From the NCBI GenBank assembly GCA_012520315.1, contig JAAYOM010000115.1, positions 1-36,133 on the forward strand: a DNA stretch of 36,133 nucleotides. Direction: 5' to 3'. The notes beneath the pieces are model-generated. The model was not told where the DNA came from. It was given only the letters and a program-made list of their open reading frames with translations, and did not search any database. This stretch comes from Bacillota bacterium (GTDB lineage Bacteria; Bacillota; Limnochordia; Darwinibacteriales; Darwinibacteriaceae). Below, piece after piece: positions 7,295 to 15,629 of the stretch. A program made the position numbers and the translations under genes. Positions within the stretch are counted from its first letter, which is position 1. Each line of letters opens with the position of its first letter.

Positions 7295-7663
7295 ATGACT
7301 GAAAAGAGTCCTTGCTGTGATGTAACCGTAATTCATGCAGCGCTGGTAGACAAAATCAGGGGAACTATGCCTCCCGAAGAGGAACTCTTTAATCTGGCAG
7401 AGTTTTTTAAGGTTTTTGGCGATACGACCAGAATTCGCATCCTCTATGCCCTGTTTCAGTCGGAAATGTGTGTATGCGATATCGCTCACCTTTTAGGTAT
7501 GACCCAGTCGGCGATTTCCCATCAGCTGAGGGTGTTAAAAAATGCCAAACTTGTGCGTTACCGCAAGGAAGGAAGAGTTGTATACTACTCCCTAGATGAT
7601 GAACATATTAAGGCAATTTTCGACCAAGGATACCAACACATAAAGGAGCAACAGGAGAATTGA
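7295..7663 (+). CDS. cadC: Metal-sensing ArsR/SmtB repressor CadC
   Basis: The track begins at 7157, which would place the start upstream of the promoter. ATG 7295 gives 122 residues, the length of staphylococcal CadC. A winged-helix core runs from about residue 31 to 100, with recognition helix MTQSAISHQLRVLKNAKL. Two metal sites are visible. The alpha3N sensing site is formed by C59 and C61 (MCVCDIA), with C7 and C8 at the N-terminus. The alpha5 zinc site is D102, H104, H115 and E118, matching DxHx10HxxE exactly. CadC leaves DNA when Cd, Pb or Zn binds and so derepresses cadA. It is 9 bases upstream of cadA and sits behind its own operator, which suggests autoregulation. Confidence 0.95.
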   Translation: MTEKSPCCDVTVIHAALVDKIRGTMPPEEELFNLAEFFKVFGDTTRIRILYALFQSEMCVCDIAHLLGMTQSAISHQLRVLKNAKLVRYRKEGRVVYYSLDDEHIKAIFDQGYQHIKEQQEN

Positions 7664-7672
7664 GGTGACACC

Positions 7673-9766
7673 ATGCGAGTAGTGTACAATTTGGAGGGCT
7701 TAGCCTGTGCCAGCTGCGCTGCTAAAATTGAAGCGGCAGCCAGTAAACTGGAGCACGTGGAAAGTGCGGTAGTTGACTTTTCCTCCAGCCGCATTTTCCT
7801 CGATACTGATCAAACAGATAGCGGCGCGCTAAAAACAGCTCTGCAAGAAACAGTAGCCAGCTTTGAACCGGATGTCATTGTAACTGACCACCTGACAAAA
7901 ATCGAAAAACCAACGCTGTTTACAAGCCGGAACGCCAGTTTTTTCTTAGGTGTTATTTTCTTTGCCCTGGCCCTTGCAGCGCCCGGGGGTGCCAAGCCAG
8001 TACTGTTTGTTCTCGCCTACGCCCTGTCAGGCTGGGAAGTGATTTCTCAAGCCCTGCGCAGAATCGGAAGAGGCGAGATCTTTGACGAAAACTTTTTGAT
8101 GACAATTGCCACCCTTGGTGCCCTGGCCATTCGTGAGTTTCCCGAAGCTGCCTCTGTAATGATTTTTTACCGTACCGGTGAATTCTTGCAGAGTCTTGCG
8201 GTAGACCGGTCTCGCCGCTCGATCTCGGCCCTCATTGCAATTAGGCCAGAGCGGGCTCGGCGCAAGACCCAGGACTCAACTGTGGAAATTCCCGTGGAAG
8301 AGGTGCAAATTGGCGATCTGCTTCTGGTCTATCCAGGTGAGCGTATTCCGGTAGATGGCAAAGTAGTGCAGGGTTCTTCGGCACTGGACACCTCTGCCCT
8401 CACTGGGGAGAGTTTGCCTCGGGAAATTTCAGAGAGTGATGAGGTATTAGCAGGTTCGATCAACCTGCAAGGTCTGCTAACTATTGAGGCCAGTAAATTG
8501 GCAGGTGATTCTGCTGTCAGCCGCATACTGGACTTGGTGGAAAACGCTACCGCCAACAAAGCTCCGACCGAGGACTTTATCACAACTTTTGCCCGGTATT
8601 ATACTCCGGCGGTGGTCGGCATCGCAGCTGTGATTGCGATTATTCCCCCCCTCCTTCTAGGCGGCGTCTTCGCCGACTGGTTCTACAGATCACTGGTGTT
8701 TTTGGTGGCCTCCTGCCCCTGCGCCCTGGTGGTTTCCATTCCCCTTGGCTTCTTCGGGGGCATTGGCAGAGCTAGCAGACAGGGGGTTTTGGTCAAAGGG
8801 AGCAACTATCTCCAGGCCCTTAATAATGCTGATACGATTGTTGTTGACAAGACGGGCACCCTAACCTCAGGTCGTTTCTCGATCCAGCAGGTGACGGCGG
8901 CAGAGGGTTTTAGCCAGGCAGAGGTTTTGGAGCTGGCTGCCCAAGCAGAAAGCGCTTCTTCACACCCTATCGCCCGCTCGATCGTCAGGGCCTATGCAGG
9001 AACAATTGATCATGGAGAAATTGCTGAACTCGAAGAGTTTTCTGGTTTCGGAGTCAAAGCCCGCTGGCAAGATGCAGAAATCCTTGTGGGCAGCAGGCAT
9101 CTGCTCCAGCGCTTCGGGGTTGGGATACCTCAGCACCGGGGCCAGGCGGGAGTATACGTGGCTAAAAACGGCATCTATGCCGGAACAATTATCCTTGCTG
9201 ACCAGCCTAAGCCCGGGGCCAAGCAGGCTGTGGGCCGCCTGCAGGCTATGGGGACCAAGCTGATTATGCTCACAGGCGACTCATCTGCAGCCGCCGGCCA
9301 AGTGGGCCAAGAATTGGGCATTGACCAGATCCACGCCGAGCTCCTCCCCCATGAAAAGGTAGCAGAACTGGAACGAATTATCGCTAACAAGCAAGGAAAA
9401 GGTAAGGTTGTCTTTGTAGGTGACGGCATTAATGACGCCCCTGCCCTGGCACGGGCCGATGTTGGGGTTGCGATGGGGGCTTTCGGTTCAGAAGCAGCGG
9501 TTGCAACCGCTGATGTGGTCTTGATGAACGACGATCCAGCCAGCATTGTTGAGGCTATAGATACCGCCAGATACACTAACTGCATTGTCTGGCAGAACAT
9601 TGCCCTGTCCTTTGCAGTGAAACTTGTGGTATTGATCCTTGGCGCTTTAGGCATGGCCAGCCTCTGGGAGGCCGTCTTTGCTGATGTAGGGGTAACAATT
9701 CTGGCAGTATTGAATTCCACCCGCATCATTGCCCCAAAAAGAAACAGGCCCGCACGAAATGTATAG
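7673..9766 (+). CDS. cadA: P1B-type Cd/Zn/Pb-translocating ATPase CadA
   Basis: This inner-membrane pump exports Cd2+, Zn2+ or Pb2+ at the cost of ATP. The 697-residue protein has one N-terminal heavy-metal domain with C12-A-S-C15, eight predicted membrane helices, the actuator motif LTGESLP, the transmembrane metal-binding C348-P-C350, the phosphorylated aspartate D392 in DKTGTLT, the HP dipeptide of the nucleotide domain (SSHPIARS), and the hinge GDGINDAPA at 583-591. The last helix has the FADVGVTILAVLNS stretch typical of the Zn/Cd subgroup (P1B-2) rather than the copper pumps. GAGGTG precedes the ATG. CadC directly upstream supports the metal specificity. Confidence 0.95.
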   Translation: MRVVYNLEGLACASCAAKIEAAASKLEHVESAVVDFSSSRIFLDTDQTDSGALKTALQETVASFEPDVIVTDHLTKIEKPTLFTSRNASFFLGVIFFALALAAPGGAKPVLFVLAYALSGWEVISQALRRIGRGEIFDENFLMTIATLGALAIREFPEAASVMIFYRTGEFLQSLAVDRSRRSISALIAIRPERARRKTQDSTVEIPVEEVQIGDLLLVYPGERIPVDGKVVQGSSALDTSALTGESLPREISESDEVLAGSINLQGLLTIEASKLAGDSAVSRILDLVENATANKAPTEDFITTFARYYTPAVVGIAAVIAIIPPLLLGGVFADWFYRSLVFLVASCPCALVVSIPLGFFGGIGRASRQGVLVKGSNYLQALNNADTIVVDKTGTLTSGRFSIQQVTAAEGFSQAEVLELAAQAESASSHPIARSIVRAYAGTIDHGEIAELEEFSGFGVKARWQDAEILVGSRHLLQRFGVGIPQHRGQAGVYVAKNGIYAGTIILADQPKPGAKQAVGRLQAMGTKLIMLTGDSSAAAGQVGQELGIDQIHAELLPHEKVAELERIIANKQGKGKVVFVGDGINDAPALARADVGVAMGAFGSEAAVATADVVLMNDDPASIVEAIDTARYTNCIVWQNIALSFAVKLVVLILGALGMASLWEAVFADVGVTILAVLNSTRIIAPKRNRPARNV

Positions 9767-9791
9767 CAACAAAAATAAGGAAGTGACCGCT

Positions 9792-10499
9792 ATGCAACGA
9801 AAAGTTCGGCTTGTAACGGTTTTGCTGGTTGTCCTGCTTTTGGCTGCTTTTTCTGCCCAGGCTGATGACTCAGACTCATTTACCATTAAGGTCCAGGCAC
9901 AGGGAATAGTCTACGTCTCCCCAACTAAAGCCCAGATGTGGGTGGGAGCCAAGACAGACGGAGATACTGCTGAAGAGGCTTTGACCATGAGCAATGAAGT
10001 GATGGCAGAAATCATCGCGATTGTGGGGAAATATACTGAACCCGACCTGGTTAGAACCTCCGAGTTTAATATGTATCAGAAGGAACGCTGGGACGATCTT
10101 ACCGGACAGTCTGTCCCTGAAGGTTTCACCTTGCGGCATGTGTTCGAAGTACAGATTCTCGATTTAAAGAAAGTAGCGCCATTTCTAGACGAAGTTACTC
10201 AGGCGGGCGCCAATATCATCTACGGCCTGCAATACGGAGTGCAGGACAATCGCACCCCCCGGGAAGAAGCTTACAAACGGGCCCTGGAAGAGGCCTGGTG
10301 GAAGGCGAGGCTGATTGCAGAAGACAACGGCGCCAGAGATCTGATCCTGGAAGATGTGGAAGAAGGCTACTACTACGCCTCCTCCTACGAAATTGAGGGG
10401 ATCAGCATGACTGGTGGCCAATTGGACTCCTACATGCCTGGCCAACTCCAAATTTCCGCTTCGCTGCAGGCTACCTTCAAAGCGGAGTTGGATGATTAG
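9792..10499 (+). CDS. Exported SIMPL-domain (DUF541) protein
   Basis: ATG 9792 is chosen over the track's 9729 because AGGAAG precedes it and it opens a clean signal peptide (MQRKVRLVTVLLVVLLLAAFSAQA). This avoids overlap with the end of cadA. The 235-residue protein matches the SIMPL/DUF541 pattern (PF04402): ..IKVQAQGIVYVSPTKAQMWVGAKTDGDTAEEAL near the N-terminus and REEAYKRALEEAWWKARLIAEDNGA in the C-terminal half. Family members (BP26, YggE) are periplasmic or surface proteins linked to stress, with no agreed biochemical function. It is 25 bases behind cadA, so it may be made with the metal pump. Confidence 0.85.
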   Translation: MQRKVRLVTVLLVVLLLAAFSAQADDSDSFTIKVQAQGIVYVSPTKAQMWVGAKTDGDTAEEALTMSNEVMAEIIAIVGKYTEPDLVRTSEFNMYQKERWDDLTGQSVPEGFTLRHVFEVQILDLKKVAPFLDEVTQAGANIIYGLQYGVQDNRTPREEAYKRALEEAWWKARLIAEDNGARDLILEDVEEGYYYASSYEIEGISMTGGQLDSYMPGQLQISASLQATFKAELDD

Positions 10500-10520
10500 A
10501 TCGGAAGGAAGAAATTAGAG

Positions 10521-10551
10521 AAAGCCCAAGATCCTCCTGATCTTGGGCTTT
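10521..10551 (+). terminator. Strong rho-independent terminator of the cad unit
   Basis: A perfect 13-bp stem (AAAGCCCAAGATC and GATCTTGGGCTTT) encloses a 5-base loop, 21 bases past the SIMPL gene stop. The T-rich right arm runs into CTT. The track's start for the next gene (10543) lies inside this hairpin, another reason to reject it. Confidence 0.85.
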
Positions 10552-10584
10552 CTTGGTGTATTCTCCCTGAAAAGGAGGGTTTTT

Positions 10585-11049
10585 ATGTCATCTACACGCA
10601 TTGGAGTGATCTCCGATACCCATGGTTTATTGCGCAGCCAGGCTAGGGAAATACTTCAGGGATGCGACCGCATTATCCACGCAGGCGATCTTGATAATCC
10701 CTCGATCCTATCAGAGCTGGAGCAACTTGGCCCCACGACCGCTGTCAGGGGAAATATGGACCGGGGCCCTTGGGCCGACCGCTTGAAGATTACGGAGCGG
10801 CTTCAAGTGGCCAAATGGTCCATTTTGGTTGTCCATAATGTCGAGGACCTGCCTAAGAACGAGGGCGATACTGACATAGTGATCTTTGGCCACTCCCACA
10901 GATTCCTGCAGAAAAAGCGAAACGGCATCTTGTTTCTGAACCCGGGAAGTGCCGGGCTTAAGCGCTTTATAATTCCAATCAGCATGGCCGTCTTAACGCT
11001 AGGCGAAGAGGCCGCCATCGAGCGCATTGTGCTGGATTCAAAAAACTGA
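10585..11049 (+). CDS. YfcE/MJ0936-family metallophosphoesterase
   Basis: ATG 10585 follows AAGGAGGG at good spacing and gives 154 residues, the usual length for this small phosphodiesterase family. All metal-binding motifs are present: SDTHG (residues 10-14), HAGD, GNMD, VVHN and GHSH, followed by NPGS. These enzymes use two divalent metals (often Mn) to hydrolyse phosphodiesters in vitro, but the natural substrate is unknown. No promoter was found between the upstream terminator and the gene. The 3' end overlaps the convergent pseudouridine synthase gene by 12 bases. Confidence 0.92.
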   Translation: MSSTRIGVISDTHGLLRSQAREILQGCDRIIHAGDLDNPSILSELEQLGPTTAVRGNMDRGPWADRLKITERLQVAKWSILVVHNVEDLPKNEGDTDIVIFGHSHRFLQKKRNGILFLNPGSAGLKRFIIPISMAVLTLGEEAAIERIVLDSKN

Positions 11050-11715
11050 GTGAAACTCCGTCCAAGGCTTAACTTTAGGCGGAGAGGCAGTAAAGACCAC
11101 CTCTTCCTTGGCCGTAGGATGGACAAAGGCAATACGCTCTGCCCACAGGGCAATTTGCTCCCTTGCATCAGTCTTAGATCCATAGCGTTTGTCCCCGGCT
11201 AAGGGATGGCCGGATTCAGCCATTTGCACGCGGATCTGGTGTGAACGGCCCGTTACGAGGTTAATTCGCACCAGGCTGTGGGACCGACTCATATCAACTA
11301 CGCAAAAGTCCAATCTACACTCCTGGGCACCGACAGTGCCTGGTTTTACCACCTTAACCAGGTTTTTTCTGTGATCCTTGAGGAGATAATTGTGCAGACT
11401 GCCTGAGATTGGCTCAGGATGCCCTTCTACTACAGCCAAATAACCGCGGCCGAACTTACGCTGCCGAATCTGTTCCGAGAGGCGTCCGGCCGCTTTAGAG
11501 GTCTTGGCAAAGACCATCACTCCCCCTACCGGCCGATCAAGCCGGTGTACCAAACCAAGGTAGACATTGCCCGGCTTTTCATACTTTTCCTTCAAGTACC
11601 CCTTCATCAGCGTCAAAAGGTCTGGATCGCCGGTAATGTCCCCTTGCGACAGGAGATTTGGCGGTTTCACCACTACCAAAAGATGATTATCTTCGTATAA
11701 TATCTGAATGTTCAT
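11038..11715 (-). CDS. RluA-family pseudouridine synthase
   Basis: The 225-residue protein is a bare catalytic domain without an N-terminal S4 RNA-binding domain. The catalytic aspartate is in HRLDRPVGGVMVFAKT (about residues 57-72). The later conserved segments GRSHQIRVQMAESGHPLAGDKRYG are also intact. It converts specific uridines in rRNA or tRNA to pseudouridine; which site cannot be told. GAGGGAG precedes the ATG, and the gene starts 10 bases after nadE ends, so it is the last gene of the minus-strand housekeeping unit. Confidence 0.92.
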   Translation of the reverse strand: MNIQILYEDNHLLVVVKPPNLLSQGDITGDPDLLTLMKGYLKEKYEKPGNVYLGLVHRLDRPVGGVMVFAKTSKAAGRLSEQIRQRKFGRGYLAVVEGHPEPISGSLHNYLLKDHRKNLVKVVKPGTVGAQECRLDFCVVDMSRSHSLVRINLVTGRSHQIRVQMAESGHPLAGDKRYGSKTDAREQIALWAERIAFVHPTAKEEVVFTASPPKVKPWTEFHSVF

Positions 11716-11725
11716 ATCGGCTCCC

Positions 11726-13318
11726 TCAAAACCTTTTGCGGGCAGCTAACGGCATGCGCCGATCTTGGCCTAAAAGAGGCGTTGTCACCCGCAGGATTAA
11801 CGCCGCCTGCCTGCGCTTATAGTCATTATTATCGATGGTGCGCATCACCCAGTGCACAGTCTCTTCGGCATAGCCTTGGGCGATAATTTGCTTCGCGCCC
11901 AAACCTTCATCAAGATACAGCTTAATTATTCCATCTAGAATATCATAGGGAGGCAGGCTCTCGTCATCACGCTGATCGGGCCTAAGCTCCGCCGAAGGTG
12001 GTTTTTCAATGGTGTTCCAAGGGATAATCTCCCGTTCCCGGTTGATATAATAGGCGAGCTGATAGACCTGGGTCTTGTAACAGTCCGCAAGCGGTGCCAA
12101 ACCGCCGCTCATATCGCCATACAAGGTACAATAGCCCACCGCCAGTTCACTCTTATTGCTATTGGTCAAAACCAAGCCCCCGAACTTATTGGAAACTGCC
12201 ATCAACTGATTGCCCCGCAGGCGGGCCTGAATATTTTCCTCAGCCACATTCATTTCTGTACCGTCAAAGAGCTCCTGCAAAGAAGCCAAAGCAGCCTCAT
12301 AAAGCTCTGTTATGGGGAGCACATCAAACTTTATCCCTAAGTTTTCGGCAAGGGCCTTAGCATCCTCCACGCTGCTCGGCGAAGAAAAGGGACCTGGCTG
12401 GGTGATGCCCCAGATATTCTCCTGGCCAAGGGCTTCTGCGGCAATAACGGCAGACACTGCAGAGTCCAGCCCGCCGGAAAGTCCAATAATTGCCCTTTGC
12501 ATCCCGCTCTTGCGCACATAATCCTTAACCCCAAGCACCAGAGCCTGAAAAGTCTCTGCCGTCTCGTCACTAGGTTCCAGTTCAACTGTTTTCCCAGCTT
12601 GATTAAGTTCAACTAAGCAGCCCACGGCCTGAAACTTGGGGAGCAGTGCCTTAAGTTCACCTGATTCACTCAGCACAGCGCTAGAGCCGGCAAAAATAAA
12701 GCCATCATTCCCTCCTACCTGGGAAACACTGACAATGGGTGTTCCAACATCCCTTGCCAAAGCAGCCAGATGCTCCAACCGCCCATTATCTTCCCCAGCT
12801 CTAAAAGGAATGGCTGCAAGATTAATGATCACATCGGCGCCTGCATTCCTCAACTCAGCCGCCTGCTTGGGGTCAAGCTCAAGCCCTAAACTCATTCCCA
12901 CTTTATATTGCCCGATCTGAACGGTCGTAGACTCCGCGCCCGGGCAAAAGTAGGCTGTTTCATCAAAGGCCCTAAATCTGCTCAGTCTTTGTTTGCGATG
13001 AATGCCAAGAACCGTTCCATCTTTAATAACAAGCGCGGCGTTATACAGCCTATCCCCTTCCAGCCAGGGTGCTCCCAGCAGGATGGCTGTTTCCGGAATA
13101 GCCGTAGTGAACTCCCGAATCTCCTCGATACTCTCCTGCACTTTGTGGAAGAAGTCTTGCCTGAAAAGGAGATCCTGCGGCGGATACCCTGTCAGAAAAA
13201 GCTCAGGAAAGGCAAGGAGGTCCGCTTTAGAATTGGCCAGAGCAGCTTGGCGCAGAACTTCCAGATTGCCCTGCAGATCACCCACCATCGGATTGGCTTG
13301 CCCTAAGTAAACTCGCAT
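11726..13318 (-). CDS. nadE: NAD+ synthase with nitrilase domain lacking the catalytic Cys
   Basis: The 530-residue protein joins an N-terminal nitrilase-type glutaminase domain (about 1-250) to a C-terminal NAD synthetase domain with the ATP pyrophosphatase loop GLSGGLDSAVSA (about 277-288). It makes NAD+ from deamido-NAD+. In the glutaminase domain E39 (AFPELFLTGY) and K109 (HRKQRLSRF) of the Glu-Lys-Cys triad remain. The catalytic cysteine, normally in an ICEDLW-type motif, is replaced by glycine 145 in VGMSLGLELD, codon GGG at 12884-12886. Glutamine hydrolysis is therefore doubtful and free ammonia may be the nitrogen source. The ribosome-binding site lies in the last codons of the MATE gene, suggesting translational coupling. 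Confidence 0.93.
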   Translation of the reverse strand: MRVYLGQANPMVGDLQGNLEVLRQAALANSKADLLAFPELFLTGYPPQDLLFRQDFFHKVQESIEEIREFTTAIPETAILLGAPWLEGDRLYNAALVIKDGTVLGIHRKQRLSRFRAFDETAYFCPGAESTTVQIGQYKVGMSLGLELDPKQAAELRNAGADVIINLAAIPFRAGEDNGRLEHLAALARDVGTPIVSVSQVGGNDGFIFAGSSAVLSESGELKALLPKFQAVGCLVELNQAGKTVELEPSDETAETFQALVLGVKDYVRKSGMQRAIIGLSGGLDSAVSAVIAAEALGQENIWGITQPGPFSSPSSVEDAKALAENLGIKFDVLPITELYEAALASLQELFDGTEMNVAEENIQARLRGNQLMAVSNKFGGLVLTNSNKSELAVGYCTLYGDMSGGLAPLADCYKTQVYQLAYYINREREIIPWNTIEKPPSAELRPDQRDDESLPPYDILDGIIKLYLDEGLGAKQIIAQGYAEETVHWVMRTIDNNDYKRRQAALILRVTTPLLGQDRRMPLAARKRF

Positions 13319-13325
13319 AACTCAC

Positions 13326-14720
13326 TCACCTCTCTGGCTGGGGTGTTCTGCCATCTACCATATTCACTGCATCGAATTCTGCCGCATCCAAACTGGCAAA
13401 TTCTCGCCATAAGAACCAAAGTGTAATAACTGTGGCAGCGGCATCAGCAAATGGATAGGCTAAAAAGACACCCCTCAGACCTAGAAAACGAGGCAGGATC
13501 AAAAGCAGGGGGATGATCAAAAGCACTCGCCTGCTCAGTGACAGGAAAGCTGACTGCTTAGGCTTGCCGAGGGCCTGGAAGAAGTTTGCTCCCACAATTT
13601 GCAGGCCGATTATGGGGAAGGTCACCATGACAATTCTCATGGCCTGCACTGCAAGGTTCATAAGCTCTGCATCATGTCTGCCAAACAGGGATGCCAGCTG
13701 CCACGGGATGAACCTTGTGGCCAAAAACCCAAGGGTGGACAAAATAGTAGCCCCTGCAGCCGCGTATAGAAACGCCTGCTTAACCCGTTCGTACTTGACT
13801 GCACCATAGTTAAAGCCGATGATGGGCTGGGATCCCTGATTGATGCCGAAAATAGGCATTAAGAATATCGTGTTTACGCTGAACACAATGCCCATGGCAG
13901 AAATCGCTAGATCCCCTCCATAAGTAGCCAAACTCTGATTCAAAATCAAGTTTTGCAGACTCCCGGCCAGCTGCATGGCAAAGGGTGCAAAGCCAATGGA
14001 GATGATCTGCAGAACATAGGACCACTTAATCCTGTGAATCCTCCGCAGATCCAGTTTCAGCTGGCTCTTACCCCGCAGGAAGAAGGAGAGAACCCATATA
14101 GAGGAGACAAAGTGGGACAGCACAGTGGCAAAGGCCGCCCCAGCCACTCCCCAGCCAAGGAGATAGATAAAGATCGGATCTAGAACAATATTGGTAATAG
14201 CCCCAATCAACATGGTAGCCATAGCAATTTTGGGATTGCCCTGGGCCCGAATCATGTGATTAAGGCCAAAACTAACCGCCTGAAAAATCGTTCCATAGAT
14301 AATTATGCCTAAATAGTCCCGGGCATAGGGTAAAACAGCCTCACTTGCCCCCAGCAGATGGACGAGGGGGTCCAGGAAAGCGATCCCCAAGACAGTGAAC
14401 ACCAAGGAGAACAGCACCAGCATGCCTACGGCATTGCCCATGATCTGCTCCGCCTCTGCCTGGCGATTTTCTCCGAAACGAATTGAGATTAGGGCAGTTG
14501 CACCCAGACCAATCAGCATGGAAAAGGCCATCTGCACCAGCATTACCGGGAAAGACACAGTCAGTCCAGCCAAGCCTAAGGCGCCGACCCCGTTGCCGAC
14601 AAAAATCCGGTCTACTACGTTGTACAGGGCTTGTACGAGCATACCCACAATAGCGGGCACAGAGAATCTAACCAACAAGGGCAAGACTCTTTCTTGCCCC
14701 AAACGTTCTGCACGATCCAT
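13326..14720 (-). CDS. MATE-family efflux transporter
   Basis: The 464-residue polytopic membrane protein has about twelve hydrophobic helices in two related halves. The N-terminal segment LLVRFSVPAIVGMLVQALYNVVDRIFVGNGVGALGLAGLTVSFP is typical of the bacterial MATE (NorM/DinF/MepA) superfamily. The second half contains INQGSQPIIGFNYGAVKYERVKQA, the matching MATE signature. These carriers export cationic drugs or metabolites in exchange for Na+ or H+; the substrate is not predictable. AAGGTGA precedes the ATG. It lies between rapZ (39-base gap) and nadE (7-base gap). Confidence 0.93.
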   Translation of the reverse strand: MDRAERLGQERVLPLLVRFSVPAIVGMLVQALYNVVDRIFVGNGVGALGLAGLTVSFPVMLVQMAFSMLIGLGATALISIRFGENRQAEAEQIMGNAVGMLVLFSLVFTVLGIAFLDPLVHLLGASEAVLPYARDYLGIIIYGTIFQAVSFGLNHMIRAQGNPKIAMATMLIGAITNIVLDPIFIYLLGWGVAGAAFATVLSHFVSSIWVLSFFLRGKSQLKLDLRRIHRIKWSYVLQIISIGFAPFAMQLAGSLQNLILNQSLATYGGDLAISAMGIVFSVNTIFLMPIFGINQGSQPIIGFNYGAVKYERVKQAFLYAAAGATILSTLGFLATRFIPWQLASLFGRHDAELMNLAVQAMRIVMVTFPIIGLQIVGANFFQALGKPKQSAFLSLSRRVLLIIPLLLILPRFLGLRGVFLAYPFADAAATVITLWFLWREFASLDAAEFDAVNMVDGRTPQPER

Positions 14721-14759
14721 ATTGTCACCTTTTTCTATCTTGTCACTTGCATTTCAACA

Positions 14760-15629
14760 CTACTCTAGTTCGCGGTGCCTGGCCCCGGCGTTGATGCCCA
14801 GTTTCTTAAGACGCCTGACGAGTTCCAGGGTAATGGCAACTGAACGATGCTGCCCACCTGTACAGCCAATGCCAATGGTTAAACGGGCCTTGCCTTCTTT
14901 GGCATAATTGGGCAACAAATCCTGAACCAGGCGGGGGAATTTGTCTAAGAAAAGCTGGGTAATGGGGAATTGGAGCACATAATCGGCGACCACCTCTTCT
15001 TCTCCGGTCAAGGGGCGCAGATTGTCCACGTAAAAGGGATTGGGAATAAAACGTACATCAAAGACGATGTCTGCGTCGATGGGCGCACCGTATTTGTAAC
15101 CGAAGGAAAAAACGTCTACCATCAGGGAATCCTGGAGAGGTGAACCTAGATAAATCTCATTAATCCGTCCCCTCAGATCCATGGGACGCAAATCTGTAGT
15201 ATCAATTACAACATTGGCCATTTCCCGGGCTTCTGCCAAGAGTCGCCGCTCGGCTGAAATGTTCTCTGCGATGCTTTCCGACTTTGACTGGCCTTTGACC
15301 AGGGGATGCAGACGCCTGGTCTCACTGAAACGCTTGATTAAAACCGTATCGCTGCAATCCAAAAAAATCAGATGATAGGAATGGCCGCTGCTTTCCAGCC
15401 ACTCCAAAGAACGCCTTAAGTCAGTAAAGTATTCGCGCACTCGCACGTCAATTGCAATTGCATATTGGCGCTCTTTCGGCCCCTGGCCGTGCAGCTCCAG
15501 TAAAGGGCGGAGCAAGGCAGGGGGGAGATTGTCAATACAGAAGAAGTGCAGGTCTTCCAGGGCCTTCATAGCTTGCGTTTTCCCCGCCCCTGATAAACCT
15601 GTTATAATCACAAAATCAACACTCTTCAA
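14760..15629 (-). CDS. rapZ: RNase adapter/nucleotide-binding protein RapZ (YvcJ)
   Basis: The 289-residue protein has the Walker A motif GLSGAGKT at residues 11-18, the central FLDCSDTVLIKRFSETRRLHPL segment, and the C-terminal signature GCTGGQHRSVAI at about 255-266, all diagnostic for RapZ/YvcJ. In E. coli it directs RNase E to the GlmZ RNA. In Firmicutes YvcJ binds and hydrolyses GTP/ATP and affects competence and envelope metabolism. The start is a TTG overlapping the stop of the HAD gene (TTGA), with GGTGGTG 7 bases upstream, so translation is probably coupled. Its usual partners yvcK and whiA are not next to it. Confidence 0.95.
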   Translation of the reverse strand: MKSVDFVIITGLSGAGKTQAMKALEDLHFFCIDNLPPALLRPLLELHGQGPKERQYAIAIDVRVREYFTDLRRSLEWLESSGHSYHLIFLDCSDTVLIKRFSETRRLHPLVKGQSKSESIAENISAERRLLAEAREMANVVIDTTDLRPMDLRGRINEIYLGSPLQDSLMVDVFSFGYKYGAPIDADIVFDVRFIPNPFYVDNLRPLTGEEEVVADYVLQFPITQLFLDKFPRLVQDLLPNYAKEGKARLTIGIGCTGGQHRSVAITLELVRRLKKLGINAGARHRELE

